This document shows, piece after piece, positions 1-11,700 of a stretch of DNA of 64,000 bases (position 1 is its first letter; every line of letters begins with the position of its first letter). The stretch lies in contig JAFZWA010000060.1 in NCBI GenBank assembly GCA_017617525.1, positions 1 through 64,000 on the forward strand, written 5' to 3'. Below the pieces are notes generated by a model that was given only the letters and a program-made list of their open reading frames with translations, made no database searches and was not told where the DNA came from. This stretch comes from Clostridiales bacterium. GTDB taxonomy: Bacteria > Bacillota > Clostridia > Saccharofermentanales > Saccharofermentanaceae. The translations under genes were made by a program, and so were the position numbers.

Positions 1-122
1 CGCAGAAAAAGAAGAAAAAGTTGAGAAGCAGGCGGATTTTTGTTCTGAAAATGCAAGAATTATTGTGAAATTTTGCATTTAGGTAAAGACTTTTTCCCGA
101 TTTTGATATATAGTTTACAGGG

Positions 123-171
123 TGGGATCAGAGATCCCATCTAACCAATGCCAAAATCTGTTTTACAGATT
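123..171 (+). promoter_or_regulatory. pckA leader with two short hairpins
   Basis: The region before pckA holds two perfect small inverted repeats: TGGGATC/GATCCCA (123-129 and 133-139) and AATCTG/CAGATT (155-160 and 166-171). They lie between an AT-rich stretch that probably carries the promoter and the ribosome binding site AAGGAAG before the start codon. Their function is unknown; they could stabilise the leader of an abundant transcript. Confidence 0.3.
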
Positions 172-200
172 GAGAAATATAGAGAAAAGGAAGATGAATT

Positions 201-1814
201 ATGGCACAGATTGATTTGACCAAGTATGGCATCACAGGCACGACCGAGATCGTCTACAATCCTTCTTACGAACTGCTTTTCGAAGAAGAGACAAAAGCCG
301 GTCTTACAGGTTACGAGGTAGGTAAGGTCACCGAGCTGGATACTGTTAACGTTATGACAGGTATCTTCACAGGCCGTTCCCCGAAAGACAAGTACATCGT
401 AATGGACGCTAACTCCAAGGATACAGTTTGGTGGACATCCGATGAGTACAAGAACGACAACCACCCGATGAGCGAAGAGACATGGGCAGTTGTTAAGGAC
501 ATCGCTAAGAAGGAGCTCTCCAACAAGAGACTTTTCGTAGTAGATGCTTTCTGCGGTGCTAACAAAGATACAAGAATGGCTATCCGCTTCATCGTTGAAG
601 TAGCTTGGCAGGCACATTTCGTAAAGAACATGTTCATCGTTCCGACAGCTGAAGAGCTCGAGAGCTTTGAGCCTGACTTCGTAGTTTACAACGCTTCCAA
701 GGCGAAGGTTGAGAACTTCAAGGAGCTCGGCCTCAACTCTGAGACATGCGCTGCATTCAACATCACATCCCGTGAGCAGGTCATCATCAACACATGGTAC
801 GGCGGCGAGATGAAGAAGGGTATGTTCTCCATGATGAACTACTACCTCCCGCTCAAGGGCATCGCTTCCATGCACTGCTCCGCTAACTGCGATATGGAAG
901 GTAAGCACACAGCTATCTTCTTCGGTCTTTCCGGTACAGGTAAGACAACACTTTCCACAGACCCGAAGCGTCGTCTCATCGGTGATGACGAGCACGGCTG
1001 GGATGACAACGGCGTCTTCAACTTCGAGGGCGGCTGCTATGCTAAGGTTATCGGCCTGGATAAGGAATCCGAGCCGGACATCTACAACGCGATCAGAAGA
1101 AACGCTCTTCTCGAGAACGTTACAGTAGCAGATGACGGAAAGATCGACTTCGACGACAAGTCCGTTACAGAGAACACACGTGTTTCTTACCCGATCAACC
1201 ACATCAACAACATCGCTGCAGAAGTTAACGGCGTTTCTTCCGGCCCGGCCGCTGAGAACGTAATCTTCCTGTCCGCTGATGCTTTCGGCGTACTCCCGCC
1301 GGTTTCCATCCTCACACCTGAGCAGACGAAGTACTACTTCCTCTCCGGCTTCACAGCTAAGCTCGCTGGTACAGAGCGTGGAATCACAGAGCCGACTCCG
1401 ACATTCTCCGCTTGCTTCGGTCAGGCATTCCTTGAACTGCACCCGACAAAGTACGCTGAGGAACTGGTAAAGAAGATGGAGAAGAACGGCGCTAAGGCTT
1501 TCCTCGTTAACACAGGTTGGAACGGCACAGGCAAGAGAATCACCATCAAGGATACACGTGGAATCATCGACGCTATCCTCAACGGCGACATCCTCAAGGC
1601 TCCGACAAAGAAGATCCCGATGTTCGATCTGGAAGTTCCGACAGAGCTCCCGGGCGTAGATTCCGGAATCCTCGATCCTCGCGACACATACGCTGACGCT
1701 TCCGTTTGGGAAGAGAAGGCAAAGGATCTCGCTGGCCGCTTCATCAAGAACTTCGCTAAGTACGAAGGCAACGAAGCAGGTAAGGCTCTCGTAGCTGCAG
1801 GCCCGAAGCTTTGA
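201..1814 (+). CDS. pckA: Phosphoenolpyruvate carboxykinase (ATP)
   Basis: This 537-residue protein matches the usual length of ATP-dependent PEP carboxykinase, which interconverts oxaloacetate plus ATP with PEP plus CO2 plus ADP in the cytosol. The P-loop [11 protein letters not shown] sits near residues 244-254, followed by the metal-binding [18 protein letters not shown] segment. In fermenting anaerobes the enzyme often runs toward oxaloacetate, fixing CO2 for succinate or anaplerosis; that direction is inferred. Codon use is strongly biased (ACA for Thr, TTC, AAG), as expected for a highly expressed gene. It is a single-gene unit closed by a strong terminator. Confidence 0.97.
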   Translation: MAQIDLTKYGITGTTEIVYNPSYELLFEEETKAGLTGYEVGKVTELDTVNVMTGIFTGRSPKDKYIVMDANSKDTVWWTSDEYKNDNHPMSEETWAVVKDIAKKELSNKRLFVVDAFCGANKDTRMAIRFIVEVAWQAHFVKNMFIVPTAEELESFEPDFVVYNASKAKVENFKELGLNSETCAAFNITSREQVIINTWYGGEMKKGMFSMMNYYLPLKGIASMHCSANCDMEGKHTAIFFGLSGTGKTTLSTDPKRRLIGDDEHGWDDNGVFNFEGGCYAKVIGLDKESEPDIYNAIRRNALLENVTVADDGKIDFDDKSVTENTRVSYPINHINNIAAEVNGVSSGPAAENVIFLSADAFGVLPPVSILTPEQTKYYFLSGFTAKLAGTERGITEPTPTFSACFGQAFLELHPTKYAEELVKKMEKNGAKAFLVNTGWNGTGKRITIKDTRGIIDAILNGDILKAPTKKIPMFDLEVPTELPGVDSGILDPRDTYADASVWEEKAKDLAGRFIKNFAKYEGNEAGKALVAAGPKL

Positions 1815-1846
1815 TCTTCGCGAAAAGCACTTGTTTAGAGTGATTC

Positions 1847-1882
1847 AGAGGTCACCTCGAAAGAGGTGGCCTCTTTTCTTTT
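1847..1882 (+). terminator. Rho-independent terminator of pckA
   Basis: A near-perfect 12-bp stem, AGAGGTCACCTC and GAGGTGGCCTCT, with a GAAA tetraloop is followed by a T-rich run. It lies 33 nt after the pckA stop codon. Confidence 0.9.
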
Positions 1883-1891
1883 ATTTTCCCG

Positions 1892-1920
1892 TTGCAGTGC
1901 TTTTCCCAATGTATTAGAAT
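1892..1920 (+). promoter_or_regulatory. Promoter of mntP
   Basis: A -35 box TTGCAG (1892-1897) and a -10 box TAGAAT (1915-1920) are separated by exactly 17 bp. Transcription would start about 25 nt before the mntP start codon, so there is no room for a manganese riboswitch. A copy of the repeated 9-mer AGTGCTTTT overlaps the -35 region (1896-1904). Confidence 0.6.
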
Positions 1921-1951
1921 GTTGCAGTAATTCGATTTTGAGGTGACAAAT

Positions 1952-2530
1952 ATGCCGTGGAGCCCGATGCTCTTTGTAAATAGTGTTCTTCTTGGTGTGG
2001 GTCTTGCGATGGATGCATTCTCTGTGTCTCTTGCCACCGGTCTTCGTGAACCGAAGATGAAGCTTCGAAGGATGAACCTGATCGCCGGAGTGTTCGGCGG
2101 TTTTCAGGCGGCAATGCCTCTGATCGGATGGATCTGCGTGCATACGCTTCTTGTGTATTTCCAGGCATTTGAGAAATTTATCCCATGGATCGCCATGATC
2201 CTTCTCGGCTTTATCGGCGGAAAGATGCTCTACGAGGGCATCAGGAAAAAAGGAGACGATGAGGCCCCGACTCAGATGGGACTTCACGAACTCTTCATTA
2301 TGGGTGTTGCGACATCTATAGACGCGTTGTCCGTAGGCTTTACGATCGCCGAATACGAGGCGCTTCAGGCTATTGTGGCCGCCCTTATCATCGGCGTCGT
2401 CACGTTTGTTATCTGTATGGTCGGACTCTTCCTCGGAAAGAAATTCGGCACGCGCTTCTCTTCCAAAGCTCAGATCCTGGGCGGTGTAATCCTTATCGTT
2501 CTAGGGATAGAGATTTTTGTGAAAATGTGA
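1952..2530 (+). CDS. mntP: Manganese efflux pump MntP
   Basis: The protein (192 residues) is a six-helix membrane exporter of the MntP family, which removes excess Mn(II) from the cytoplasm. It shows the family's paired halves, each with an acidic signature: GLAMDAFSVSLATG near the N-terminus and GVATSIDALSVGFT in the second half. The chosen start is the ATG at 1952, preceded by TGAGGTG with 7 nt spacing; an upstream in-frame GTG lies inside that ribosome binding site. Transcribed alone between the pckA terminator and the pilus locus. Confidence 0.93.
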   Translation: MPWSPMLFVNSVLLGVGLAMDAFSVSLATGLREPKMKLRRMNLIAGVFGGFQAAMPLIGWICVHTLLVYFQAFEKFIPWIAMILLGFIGGKMLYEGIRKKGDDEAPTQMGLHELFIMGVATSIDALSVGFTIAEYEALQAIVAALIIGVVTFVICMVGLFLGKKFGTRFSSKAQILGGVILIVLGIEIFVKM

Positions 2531-2581
2531 ATATATAAATAACAAAATATAATATTATAGATTTTTTGATTTTTTCGGTGC

Positions 2582-2646
2582 TATAATGACCCTATAAACT
2601 AATGGCCGTTTGAAACCTTGCTTTACATTGATACGGCAGGGTTTTC
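2582..2646 (+). promoter_or_regulatory. -10 box and leader hairpin of the pilus locus
   Basis: A perfect TATAAT (2582-2587) lacks a good -35 partner at normal spacing. The leader after it can fold GAAACCTTGC (2612-2621) against GCAGGGTTTTC (2636-2646). The ribosome binding site GGAGGG follows. A weak -35 suggests dependence on an activator, which is an inference. Confidence 0.4.
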
Positions 2647-2673
2647 AACATTTACCATGTGGAGGGTACACAC

Positions 2674-4044
2674 ATGAAAGACACAAGAAAGAAGATAGGT
2701 GCATTAATCATTTCAGCAGCATTGGTATTCGGCCTCAGCACAACTCTGTTTGCGGCCGGTGAAGCTGAACTGACCGGTGGTGAAGTCGGCGGATATACCA
2801 GTACTGATTCTCCGACTGTCCAGAGTAAGCAGGTCAAGATCAAAAAAGAGATCACCGCTTACAACAAAGAGGGTTCTAACGTCAACGCCCCGACGATCAG
2901 CTATACATACGCGATCGAAGCGGGCAGCGCAGGCGTATCCATTACGGATGCAGACTCTGATCACAATCCGGCGGCAGCTGTTACAAAGACAACGCTTGCC
3001 GGAATCACAACAGGCGTAACGATGACAGGAACGTCTGCCAATACGATCGCCTGGACGACAGATGATACATTGGAAACTGCCGATGCAGGAAAACCGAATT
3101 ACAAGGATCTGACCATCGATTTTTCGAATGTAGTATTTACAGCTCCTGGCGTTTACCGTTATAAACTTACGGAAACTGCCTCAGGTTATGCTGATGCCGG
3201 TGTTACGGAAACGACAAATGTAAGTGCGAATCCAAATACAGCAGGCAGTCATGAACGTTATCTGGATGTTTATGTAATGGCTTCTTCCACATATACCGAT
3301 GGCACGAAGGCTTCTGACTGGGATATCTACGGTTATGTATGTCTCTACGAAGATGAAGCGATCACTCCGGATGGTGACACGACAACGACCGGTGCGGTAA
3401 AGACAAACGGTTTTGTGGCGGCGACAAATGATGGAGATACGATCAACGCTGACAGCTATTACACATTCAACGTAACGATCAGTAAGACGCTCACCGGTGA
3501 TAATGCCAGCATGAATCACCAGTTCCCCGTTAATGTGGACTTTACAAATGCTGCAGTCACTAAAGATGTAAAACTTAACGCAGAAACTAACGGTTCTGTA
3601 ACGGATTATGCTCATACAGCAGTTGCTGCAAGTAATCTGGACGGACTGGTTACGATCGCAAGTGGCGGATCTGTCAAGTATATCGGAATTCCTTGCGGAA
3701 CTTCCGTAGAGATCTACGAGACAAACGATGTAGCTAATGTTACCTACAGAACGACACTTACAGTAGATGGAGCAGCCGGCACGGCAAAAGATATTTCATC
3801 CACATCTACACCGTCGGCTTTCGCAGCATATACTGCGGCGGACTATAACTCCCTGAATGGCGTGATCACAACGACAGCGAATGCGGATGATGATACTGCT
3901 CATACAGTTGCGATCGCGAACGTCTTCCAGACGATCTCTCCTACCGGCGTAATCGTAAGAACCGCTCCGTACATTCTCCTTCTGGGTGCAGGCATTGTCC
4001 TGTTCGTACTGAGCCGTCGCTGGGGCAAAAAAGAAAAAGCATAA
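2674..4044 (+). CDS. Spy0128/FctA-like major pilin with xPTG sorting signal
   Basis: The 456-residue protein has a signal peptide (KKIGALIISAALVFGLSTTLFA), Ig-like pilin domains of the streptococcal Spy0128/FctA type (segments such as APGVYRYKLTETASGY and the later YYTFNVTISKTLTGDN), then a C-terminal sorting signal. That signal is ISPTG near residues 421-425, a hydrophobic helix and a positively charged tail RRWGKKEKA. It is not LPXTG but resembles the EVPTG/VPPTG class used in FCT-type pili. Family knowledge predicts Lys-Asn isopeptide bonds within each domain and polymerisation by the neighbouring sortase. Start at 2674 is set by GGAGGG 8 nt upstream. First gene of a four-gene locus. Confidence 0.8.
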   Translation: MKDTRKKIGALIISAALVFGLSTTLFAAGEAELTGGEVGGYTSTDSPTVQSKQVKIKKEITAYNKEGSNVNAPTISYTYAIEAGSAGVSITDADSDHNPAAAVTKTTLAGITTGVTMTGTSANTIAWTTDDTLETADAGKPNYKDLTIDFSNVVFTAPGVYRYKLTETASGYADAGVTETTNVSANPNTAGSHERYLDVYVMASSTYTDGTKASDWDIYGYVCLYEDEAITPDGDTTTTGAVKTNGFVAATNDGDTINADSYYTFNVTISKTLTGDNASMNHQFPVNVDFTNAAVTKDVKLNAETNGSVTDYAHTAVAASNLDGLVTIASGGSVKYIGIPCGTSVEIYETNDVANVTYRTTLTVDGAAGTAKDISSTSTPSAFAAYTAADYNSLNGVITTTANADDDTAHTVAIANVFQTISPTGVIVRTAPYILLLGAGIVLFVLSRRWGKKEKA

Positions 4045-4101
4045 GAAGATACCGGTCTTTTATGTGAGAAATCACATCCTTATCTAGTATCGGGGTAATC
4101 G

Positions 4102-4635
4102 ATGATCAAAGAGAAGCTTAAGCAAATATCCACAGTACTATCCAAAAACAGGGATGGTATCAGAAGATTTATACGCAACAGCTTTCTGATCGTCATAAGT
4201 CTGTGGGTCATGTTTTCCTTCATCATCGGAACGAAGACCGTGAACACATACGACATGTCCCCGGCGTTGAATATCGGTGACCGGATCATCTATTCGCGTG
4301 TCAATAAGGACCCTGTCTCACAGGATATCATCGTTTTCAAGAAAGAAGGGGAAACGTGTATTTCCCGTGTGATCGCGATCCCAGGCGATACTGTAGAGAT
4401 AACGGAAGACGGCGCGGTAAAAGTCAATGGCAATCTCATCGTTGAAGAGAAGATCTATAGCCTGACTTTTCCGTATACCGATTTTCTGGAATATCCGATC
4501 ACGCTATCTTCCGACGAATACTTTGTTTTAGGAGACAACCGCCTGACCGGCGTCGACAGCAGGTACTATGGTCCTGTCAAAAAAGACGAGATCCTGGGTA
4601 CGCTGATACTGCTTATAAGGCAGCATAGTTTTTAA
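4102..4635 (+). CDS. Signal peptidase I homologue lacking catalytic residues (SipA-like pilus chaperone)
   Basis: The 177-residue protein has one N-terminal membrane helix (about residues 27-43) and the S26 fold, including the conserved GDNR box and DSRYYGPV. The catalytic serine motif (SMxPxL in active enzymes) reads YDMSPALNIGD, so Asp51 occupies the serine position, and the lysine of KRVIGLPGD is replaced by Ser89 in ISRVIAIPGDTV. The same two positions are replaced in Streptococcus pyogenes SipA, which is not a protease but is needed for pilus polymerisation. Its place between pilin and sortase matches that locus. An alternative is a peptidase using Ser53, which I think less likely. Confidence 0.78.
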   Translation: MIKEKLKQISTVLSKNRDGIRRFIRNSFLIVISLWVMFSFIIGTKTVNTYDMSPALNIGDRIIYSRVNKDPVSQDIIVFKKEGETCISRVIAIPGDTVEITEDGAVKVNGNLIVEEKIYSLTFPYTDFLEYPITLSSDEYFVLGDNRLTGVDSRYYGPVKKDEILGTLILLIRQHSF

Positions 4636-4647
4636 GGTAACAGAATA

Positions 4648-5787
4648 ATGGCGTTTTCAAAGACATTGAAAATTGCAAATAAAGTTCTTTCTGCGGTGGC
4701 AACCGTCACCTCTGTTTCGATCATGGCCTTTTCCGGGTATATGATCTATGAGAACACCTATCTTCAGAATCGGGCATTCAGTTCTGCGTATATCCAGTAC
4801 AAGCCCGAACTAAATGAGGAGACGGTTTCCGTTGATGAACTGATGTCGAACATTCCCGACGCTGTCGGCTGGATCACGATGGATGATACCCACATCGATT
4901 ATCCGGTCGTCCACGGGAACGATGACCTTTACTATGCAAACCGTGATATCTATCAGCAACCCTCTCTTACAGGAGCCATTTATCTGCAGGCGAAAAATGC
5001 AGGTGATTTTGCCGAATCCTACAATCTCCTCTACGGACATCACATGGATAATGGCGCGATGTTCGGAGATCTCACGAAGTACCTAGATCAGGGATTCTTC
5101 AGTAGTCACCTTACGGGAACGCTGGTCACATCCAAAGAAGTCCTCGACGTCGAAGTCATCTCCGTTGTTGAAACGGATGCATATGAAGATGCTGTTTACG
5201 GTATTACTTCTCTGGATTGGAACGGATATACCAATAACATTCTGAACAATAACAACATCGTGGTCGTTAATACGAACAGCGCGGTAAAAAGCGCGGAGAA
5301 GTTCCTTGTTCTCTCTACTTGTGAGGGGGCTGCGACGGACGGAAGAATACTTCTGATCTGTAAACTCAAAGAGACACAGAAAACCGTTGATCCGGTAGTT
5401 ACACAGGCGCCGGATGAAGATCATGCGGGACGGGCGATCGTCAAGACCGGTGATTCCCAAAGATACGGCTCGGGATGGGCGCTTCTTAACCTCTGCTGTC
5501 TGATACTGACGATCATGACCGTGATTCCATGTCTCATGGATATGACGGATAAGAAGAAAGAAAAAACACCAGGCAGGTTTGCCGGACCTATCGTCGGGAT
5601 CCTGCTTGCGATCGCTGCGCTTGTGATCTTCATAACTTACGAGAACATGACGCAGCCTATGGTCATGAAAGACAAATATACACCGTGGATGCTGATCATC
5701 CTCGGAATCGCGCTTGTGTCGGAGGAGTTCTTCGCACGGCGCAAGAAGAACGAAGAGAAAGAGGGAGAAGAAACAGCTGATGTTTAA
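4648..5787 (+). CDS. Class B sortase with C-terminal membrane domain (pilus polymerase)
   Basis: A 379-residue membrane-anchored transpeptidase. After an N-terminal helix (about 13-35) the sortase core carries the class B catalytic set: His131 in LYGHHMDNGAMF, Cys225 in VLSTCEG and Arg233 in TDGRILL. It should cleave the xPTG signals of the two surface proteins here and join them into a fibre or to the wall. Unusually the catalytic domain is followed by three extra membrane helices (about 277-297, 311-331 and 346-362) and a charged tail. Its 3' end overlaps the start of the giant surface protein, indicating translational coupling. Confidence 0.88.
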   Translation: MAFSKTLKIANKVLSAVATVTSVSIMAFSGYMIYENTYLQNRAFSSAYIQYKPELNEETVSVDELMSNIPDAVGWITMDDTHIDYPVVHGNDDLYYANRDIYQQPSLTGAIYLQAKNAGDFAESYNLLYGHHMDNGAMFGDLTKYLDQGFFSSHLTGTLVTSKEVLDVEVISVVETDAYEDAVYGITSLDWNGYTNNILNNNNIVVVNTNSAVKSAEKFLVLSTCEGAATDGRILLICKLKETQKTVDPVVTQAPDEDHAGRAIVKTGDSQRYGSGWALLNLCCLILTIMTVIPCLMDMTDKKKEKTPGRFAGPIVGILLAIAALVIFITYENMTQPMVMKDKYTPWMLIILGIALVSEEFFARRKKNEEKEGEETADV

Positions 5788-8700
5788 GCGCTTGTCTGGA
5801 AAACTTACACGGACTTGTGTTTCAACGGTGTTAGCCGCCGCTTTACTCTTTTCTGCTGTTCCGATCGGACTTATAGATTCTCCCTTCCTCCACACAGTCA
5901 GATCCGTACAGGCATCTTCTGATGATGAACCTTTCACACTGGAGCAGGAACTTACCGGAATCGACGGGAAGAAGTATCATTTTACCGCCACATATTCCCA
6001 AGATGCAGGAATCCCTTCAGACGCGGAACTGGTCGTTAATGAGATCAGTGAAGGCGAAGAATATGACGAGTACCTCGAAGAAGTTCAGGCGACGCTGGAA
6101 GAAAAAACTGTCGAAAAAGTCCACCTGTTCGATATTTCTATCATGAAAGAAGATACCGAGTATCAGCCGAAAGACGGATATCCGGTCAACATGAAGATCG
6201 AACTGGAAGAGACCTCTTCCGAAGATCTTACCGTGGTTCACTTCGCTGAGGAACCCGGCGAGGGTGAGGCCGAGATCATCGAAAATACTACGCTTCCGGG
6301 AGAAGACGATACGACGATCGTTGAGTTCGCTGCGGAGAGTTTCTCCGTCTATGCCATTGTTGAACACGAAGGCGAAGATGTTGTGACTCCCAGATTTACC
6401 GTTCACTACCTAAGTCCGGTAACAGACCTGGCTTCTCAGGAAAGTGTCGTAAATGGCGAATACTATTACACCGTCCCTTCTTATTCTTTCCCGAACACTG
6501 CCAATCAGATGCAAACGACGCAGATCGTTCAGGATGGAGAGACGCTGGAAATGATCGTGAATCCGCCGAACATGGCCAATAAGTTTTTCTTCGGCTGGTA
6601 TGTTGTAGATGAGACTTCTTCCAACGGAAACAACTATACATACCGCTGGACGCAGTCGCCGGACCATCTCCCGTTTGAAACACCGATCTCCGTAACAGAT
6701 AACGGAGATGGCACATTTACCATGTCCTGGACAGTCGACGGAAAGACATGCAGTAAGACGGCCGAAATGGATCCGACAGATTACAGCGCGCATATCTATG
6801 TTGCACCGATCTACGAGAACTACTGCTTTGTAAACTTCCACGAACTTGCATATGCGGTCAGTAACGCCAGTAATCTTCTTACCCGTAAGCTTGTGATTCT
6901 CGGCAGTGACGGAACCGAGAGTGTTCTCATCAGCGACGTCAGCGCCAAGGCGACAGATACGATCCGCCGAATCTTCCGCGGATGGCAGTACCGTACGAAC
7001 AACACCTGGATCTCGGTCCAGACGATGGATGACAACGGAAATCCGGTTACGAAGAGTATCGATGTCACGGAAGATGTTGACCTTTATCCGTACTTCCAGG
7101 AAGGACGCTGGCTGTACTTTAACGTAGGTGACAGTGGTAACGGCGCAACTTATGTTCCTGCCCAGTTTACACTTGCCGAATTTGACTCCGAAGACGGCGG
7201 CGCAAGTGTTGGCGGTGAAGTGACGAGCCTTCCGCCCACGAGTCGTGTCGGTTACGATTTCGGCGGATGGCGAGTGATCACCGGGTATACAAACGGTGAT
7301 CCGGATCAGCCTGAATACATGCTGGTCACGGATGAAAACGGAAACTTCCTCCCGTCCGTAGATCTGTCTATAGACGGAACATATGAGGATAACGACGGCA
7401 ACTTGCAGACCGGCGTGGCCTATACCATCAAAAACGGAAAACTTACGATCAAGTATCCTCTTGAATCGCTTACTTTCTATGCAGAATGGATCGAGAAAGC
7501 GAATTCCTCGTACACAGTAGTTATCTGGAAGCAGAAGGTCACGGATGATCCAAATGCATCCAACGCTGACAAGGAATACGACTATTATGTATTGGATCCG
7601 AATGTCCTTCCTTCTGTTGTCGCAAGTGCATCCGGACTTACCGTGGATCAGCTGGATCTGAATTCGTACAAAACATTGACTACGAATTCCTCTACCGCAA
7701 GTGACTTTACGGGATTCCATCTTCGCACGACCGATCCAGTAGTTATGAGTGACGAGAGAGTTCGCGGCGACAAGTCAACAGTAGTAAATATCTACTATGA
7801 CAGAAATGTTCGTACACTGTCTTTCAGAACTACGAACAACGGAACGCCGATCAAGCAAATCACGGCACTTTACCAGCAGAATATCTCGTCGAATTTTCCG
7901 ATCGTCGGTAACAACGGCGTTACGTATGATCAAGGAGAGCGCTGGGCTCCTCAGGGCTATGGCACATCACAAAATACATTTAAAGAGGTCCTTGTATATA
8001 TCGACGTAATGCCGAATGAGAATATTACGTTTGTTTTGAATGAGGGCACAGCCACCCAGAAGGATCTATACTACTATATCGAACCTCTTCCGGATGAAGC
8101 CCCCGGAGAAAGCGATCGGACATATAACGGAAAAAGATTTAAACTGTATCATCATACAGTCGCCAAATACGGATATTTCACAGAGGCTGAAGACTATCTG
8201 TCACTTGTTGGCTTTTCTAAAAGCACTGCTTATCCGCCTCAGGCATACAATTCAAACGGGCAAAGTGTAACCCAGGTATGGGACTACAATTCGAATGCCA
8301 ATACCAGAGCAGCATCAATCTATTGTTACTATCTCAGAGATGGAAGCAAACTGACTTTTGACTACAATTATCCTACAGCTACCGGCATGTCGGACAAAAC
8401 GGTCGTGATAGACGATGTCTTATATGAGACCCCTCTTGAAAAGTACGACTATCGTGCTCATCCGGACGACACGGAAAACGCGATCCGTCCGACAGGCTCC
8501 GATATTCCCGCTCACTATGAGTTCGGCGGATGGTTCGAAGACAAGGCATGTACAAAGCCTTTCGATTTTTCAACTACGATGCCGGCAGCAGATAAGATCG
8601 TTTATGGTAAATGGACACCGATCTACTACTATATCGAGATCGATCCAAACGGTGGTGAGATCAACCATATCAATTTCACGGAAGCGACGGATGGTGGATG

Positions 8701-11700
8701 GCCGACATTTTACCTCGGCGGATTTGAAAGTTCGAATTCTTCAGATCCAAAGTGGATCGCTGCCTGGAATGCAAATGGCGATGCGATCGGAAGTACGCCG
8801 TCCTGGGTATCCGTTCTTCAGAATATCGGAACCGGTCACAATACCTCCCAGTCTACATACTTTAGTGCGATGTATGGTACGGCGATCGGCGAGTATGAAT
8901 TGGAGCGGACATTCGTTGAATACGAAGGTGCGGATGACGGCACAAAATACTACTATATGAACATGCAGTTCGATGATACCAGTGGGGATTGGGGCTTGCA
9001 TGCGGATCTTCGTAATGCCCTGTATCTTACGGCCGATGAACTGGAAGCATACTACAAGTATTTGAAAGCCGCACAGGCTTGGCATGAGGCCTCTCGTCCG
9101 GGGTACTACGACGGAACGATTCCGGCAACCTTTGAAGACTTCAAGGATCGCTATGTCAAAAAGGATAACAACGGCGACTTTGTTTTGTATGAAGAAGTAC
9201 CGAGCGGATCTTATGCATTTGTCGGTTGGTATGTGGTAAAACCGGATGGTACACTTTCCGATACCCCCTACAATTTCGCAAACGAAGTCGAGGATACGAT
9301 CAAACTTCGCGCTGTATGGCGAAAGGTCGGTTCCTACTATATTGCCTATAATCCTTCGTACATCCTTACATTGGGCGACGGAAGTCAAGTTTTCATAAAT
9401 GGTGAGATAACTGCATGGACTGACCCTGTCAACAGCGGGGAAGAGATGTATAACGACGGTGCTCAGACGACCACATTACAGCAGCCGACCGGCGTTACCG
9501 TAAATGGTCAGGAAATGGGAGATGATTACATTTTCCGCGGCTGGCAGGTCGTAAAGTATACAGGATATGACGCAAATGGACATGCGACTTTTACGCCGCT
9601 TCATGATGTGTACTATGCGGAACCGACTCCGTTTGTGATCGATGCGCATGATGCTGATGCAAACGGATGCATCCACATGCAGGCGATCTACCAGCTTGCT
9701 ACTGAAGCAGACCGAAGACCGCTTGTGGCCAATCTGATGCTGAATGCCAATGACGGTTATCTGGTAGATGGAAACGGATCTGAACTGAATTCGGTTCAGA
9801 ATATTACTGCTGCATCTGGCTGGACCGATTCGGGTTCCGTCGTAGAAGATGGTTCTGCCAATGAGATCGTATTCGGAGATATGCAGTCCAATGCGGCGGT
9901 ACATATCTACAAATATGGTGTAACTCCGGGAATGCTGGATGATCCTTATGATGTCAGTACGAATTACTATAAGCATCCGAATAATTATCTGCTGATCGGT
10001 TTCGACGAAGGTTCCGACTATACACTTTCAAAGACGGCGGCAACTGATGACGACCTTAAGACAGGAGCGGCTTATGTTCCTACTTATGCAACAGATTCCG
10101 TCATTTCCGTGCAGAGAACAGATAGCGTCAGACTTTACGCGGTATGGGAGCCGATGGTATATGTAACATTTACGAACCGTACGGATTCTCCAGTTACCTA
10201 TACGATCTCCGGCACGGGAGCCGCCATGAGTATCGTCAATCAGGCGACAGGTGCTTTTGGACGTGAAAAGTTCACGGAAACTACGATCACTCTGGATCCG
10301 GGCGAAAGCATTAAACTCGTCATGCCGGAAGGCGCCGAGGAGCAGTTCACGATCAACGGAATTAACAGGAGCACCACACAGCTTCTGAATGTTTCGAGTT
10401 ATTTCCGCGGACAGCAGACGGGACTTGCTACCGCAGGTCTTTACAGATCCAGTGAAGCGGATTTCACTCTTACGGATACACTCCATGAGGATCCGGACGG
10501 TGTTCTTGTCTATTTCGACGGTGTGGATACGATCTTCTACGACACAAACGGAGGAACATGGACGGATACGGCCAGGACCGGAAGCAGTTATGAGTCTGTA
10601 ATCAATGACAGTTCTCTCGTTTATGTGGACGAGGATGGTCTGCCATATGAGCCGGTAGATCTTTCCAACGGTAATACGGCAAAAGCAACAGAGCCTACTG
10701 ATCCGACTCGTGCCGGGTATACTTTCATCGGATGGACGACCAGCGAGGAAGCGGCACTCTGCGAACCTGACGGATACACATTGCCGGGAACGAGCGCTGC
10801 CGACGGAATCAACAACCTGGCGGTCATTAAGAGAGATCTACTCTGGGATTTCGATACAGACGTCCATAGTGGTATGACGCTGTATGCGGTCTGGGGTCAG
10901 AATGTTACGGTCACTTTCCACCTGACGAATAACCATACATGGAACAACGGCAATGACAGCAGTTACTATGTGCCCGGAAATAACCGCATATATGTAGTAA
11001 CGCTGGCAAAGGGTGATACAGTAAATACGCCGATAGCACCTTCCTGGAATAACACGAATCAGTTCTATCGCTGGATAAAGGACAATAATAGTTATCAGGA
11101 TATGACTACAACGAACGCTGGCTCGGTGACCGGTATATACGATTTTTCGGAACCAGTTACACAGAATATTGATCTTTATACTTCATGGGTCGATGCCTCG
11201 CACATCGACGTTGTGATCAGTAAGACAGTTGCGAACGCAGATAATTCGCCTCTGACGGCAAGTCAGCAGACCAAAGAATTTACCTTTACTGCTGAGATTA
11301 CGACAACTACATACTCGAGAACAATTACACGTAGTTGGGCCGGTTGGTCGGTATCAAATGTTTCTACAAGCTCCGTTACAGATACTCAGACATTCACGTT
11401 GAAACATGGAGAGGATCTTACTCTTCCTCTGTATTTTGTGCCCTCTGATTCTGAGAGAATCAGTCAAACTGGAACTTATGAACTGAACGTGTTTTTTCAG
11501 TCCGTTGTGATCACCGAGGTTTCCGACCCGGCATATACGGTAACACTGCGAGTGAATAACCAACCGATAGCAAGTGGAAACGGAGCTTCGGTAAATACGA
11601 TGCGAACCGCTCCAACAGCGAACAATCCAACGGGTAATACCAGGACGTATTCGTTGAACGGAACAGGCAGTTACTCTGATGGTGCGACAGTGACGGCTGA

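Noticed and set aside
1921-1951. Manganese (yybP-ykoY) riboswitch upstream of mntP
   Set aside because: The promoter leaves a leader of about 25 nt, far too short.
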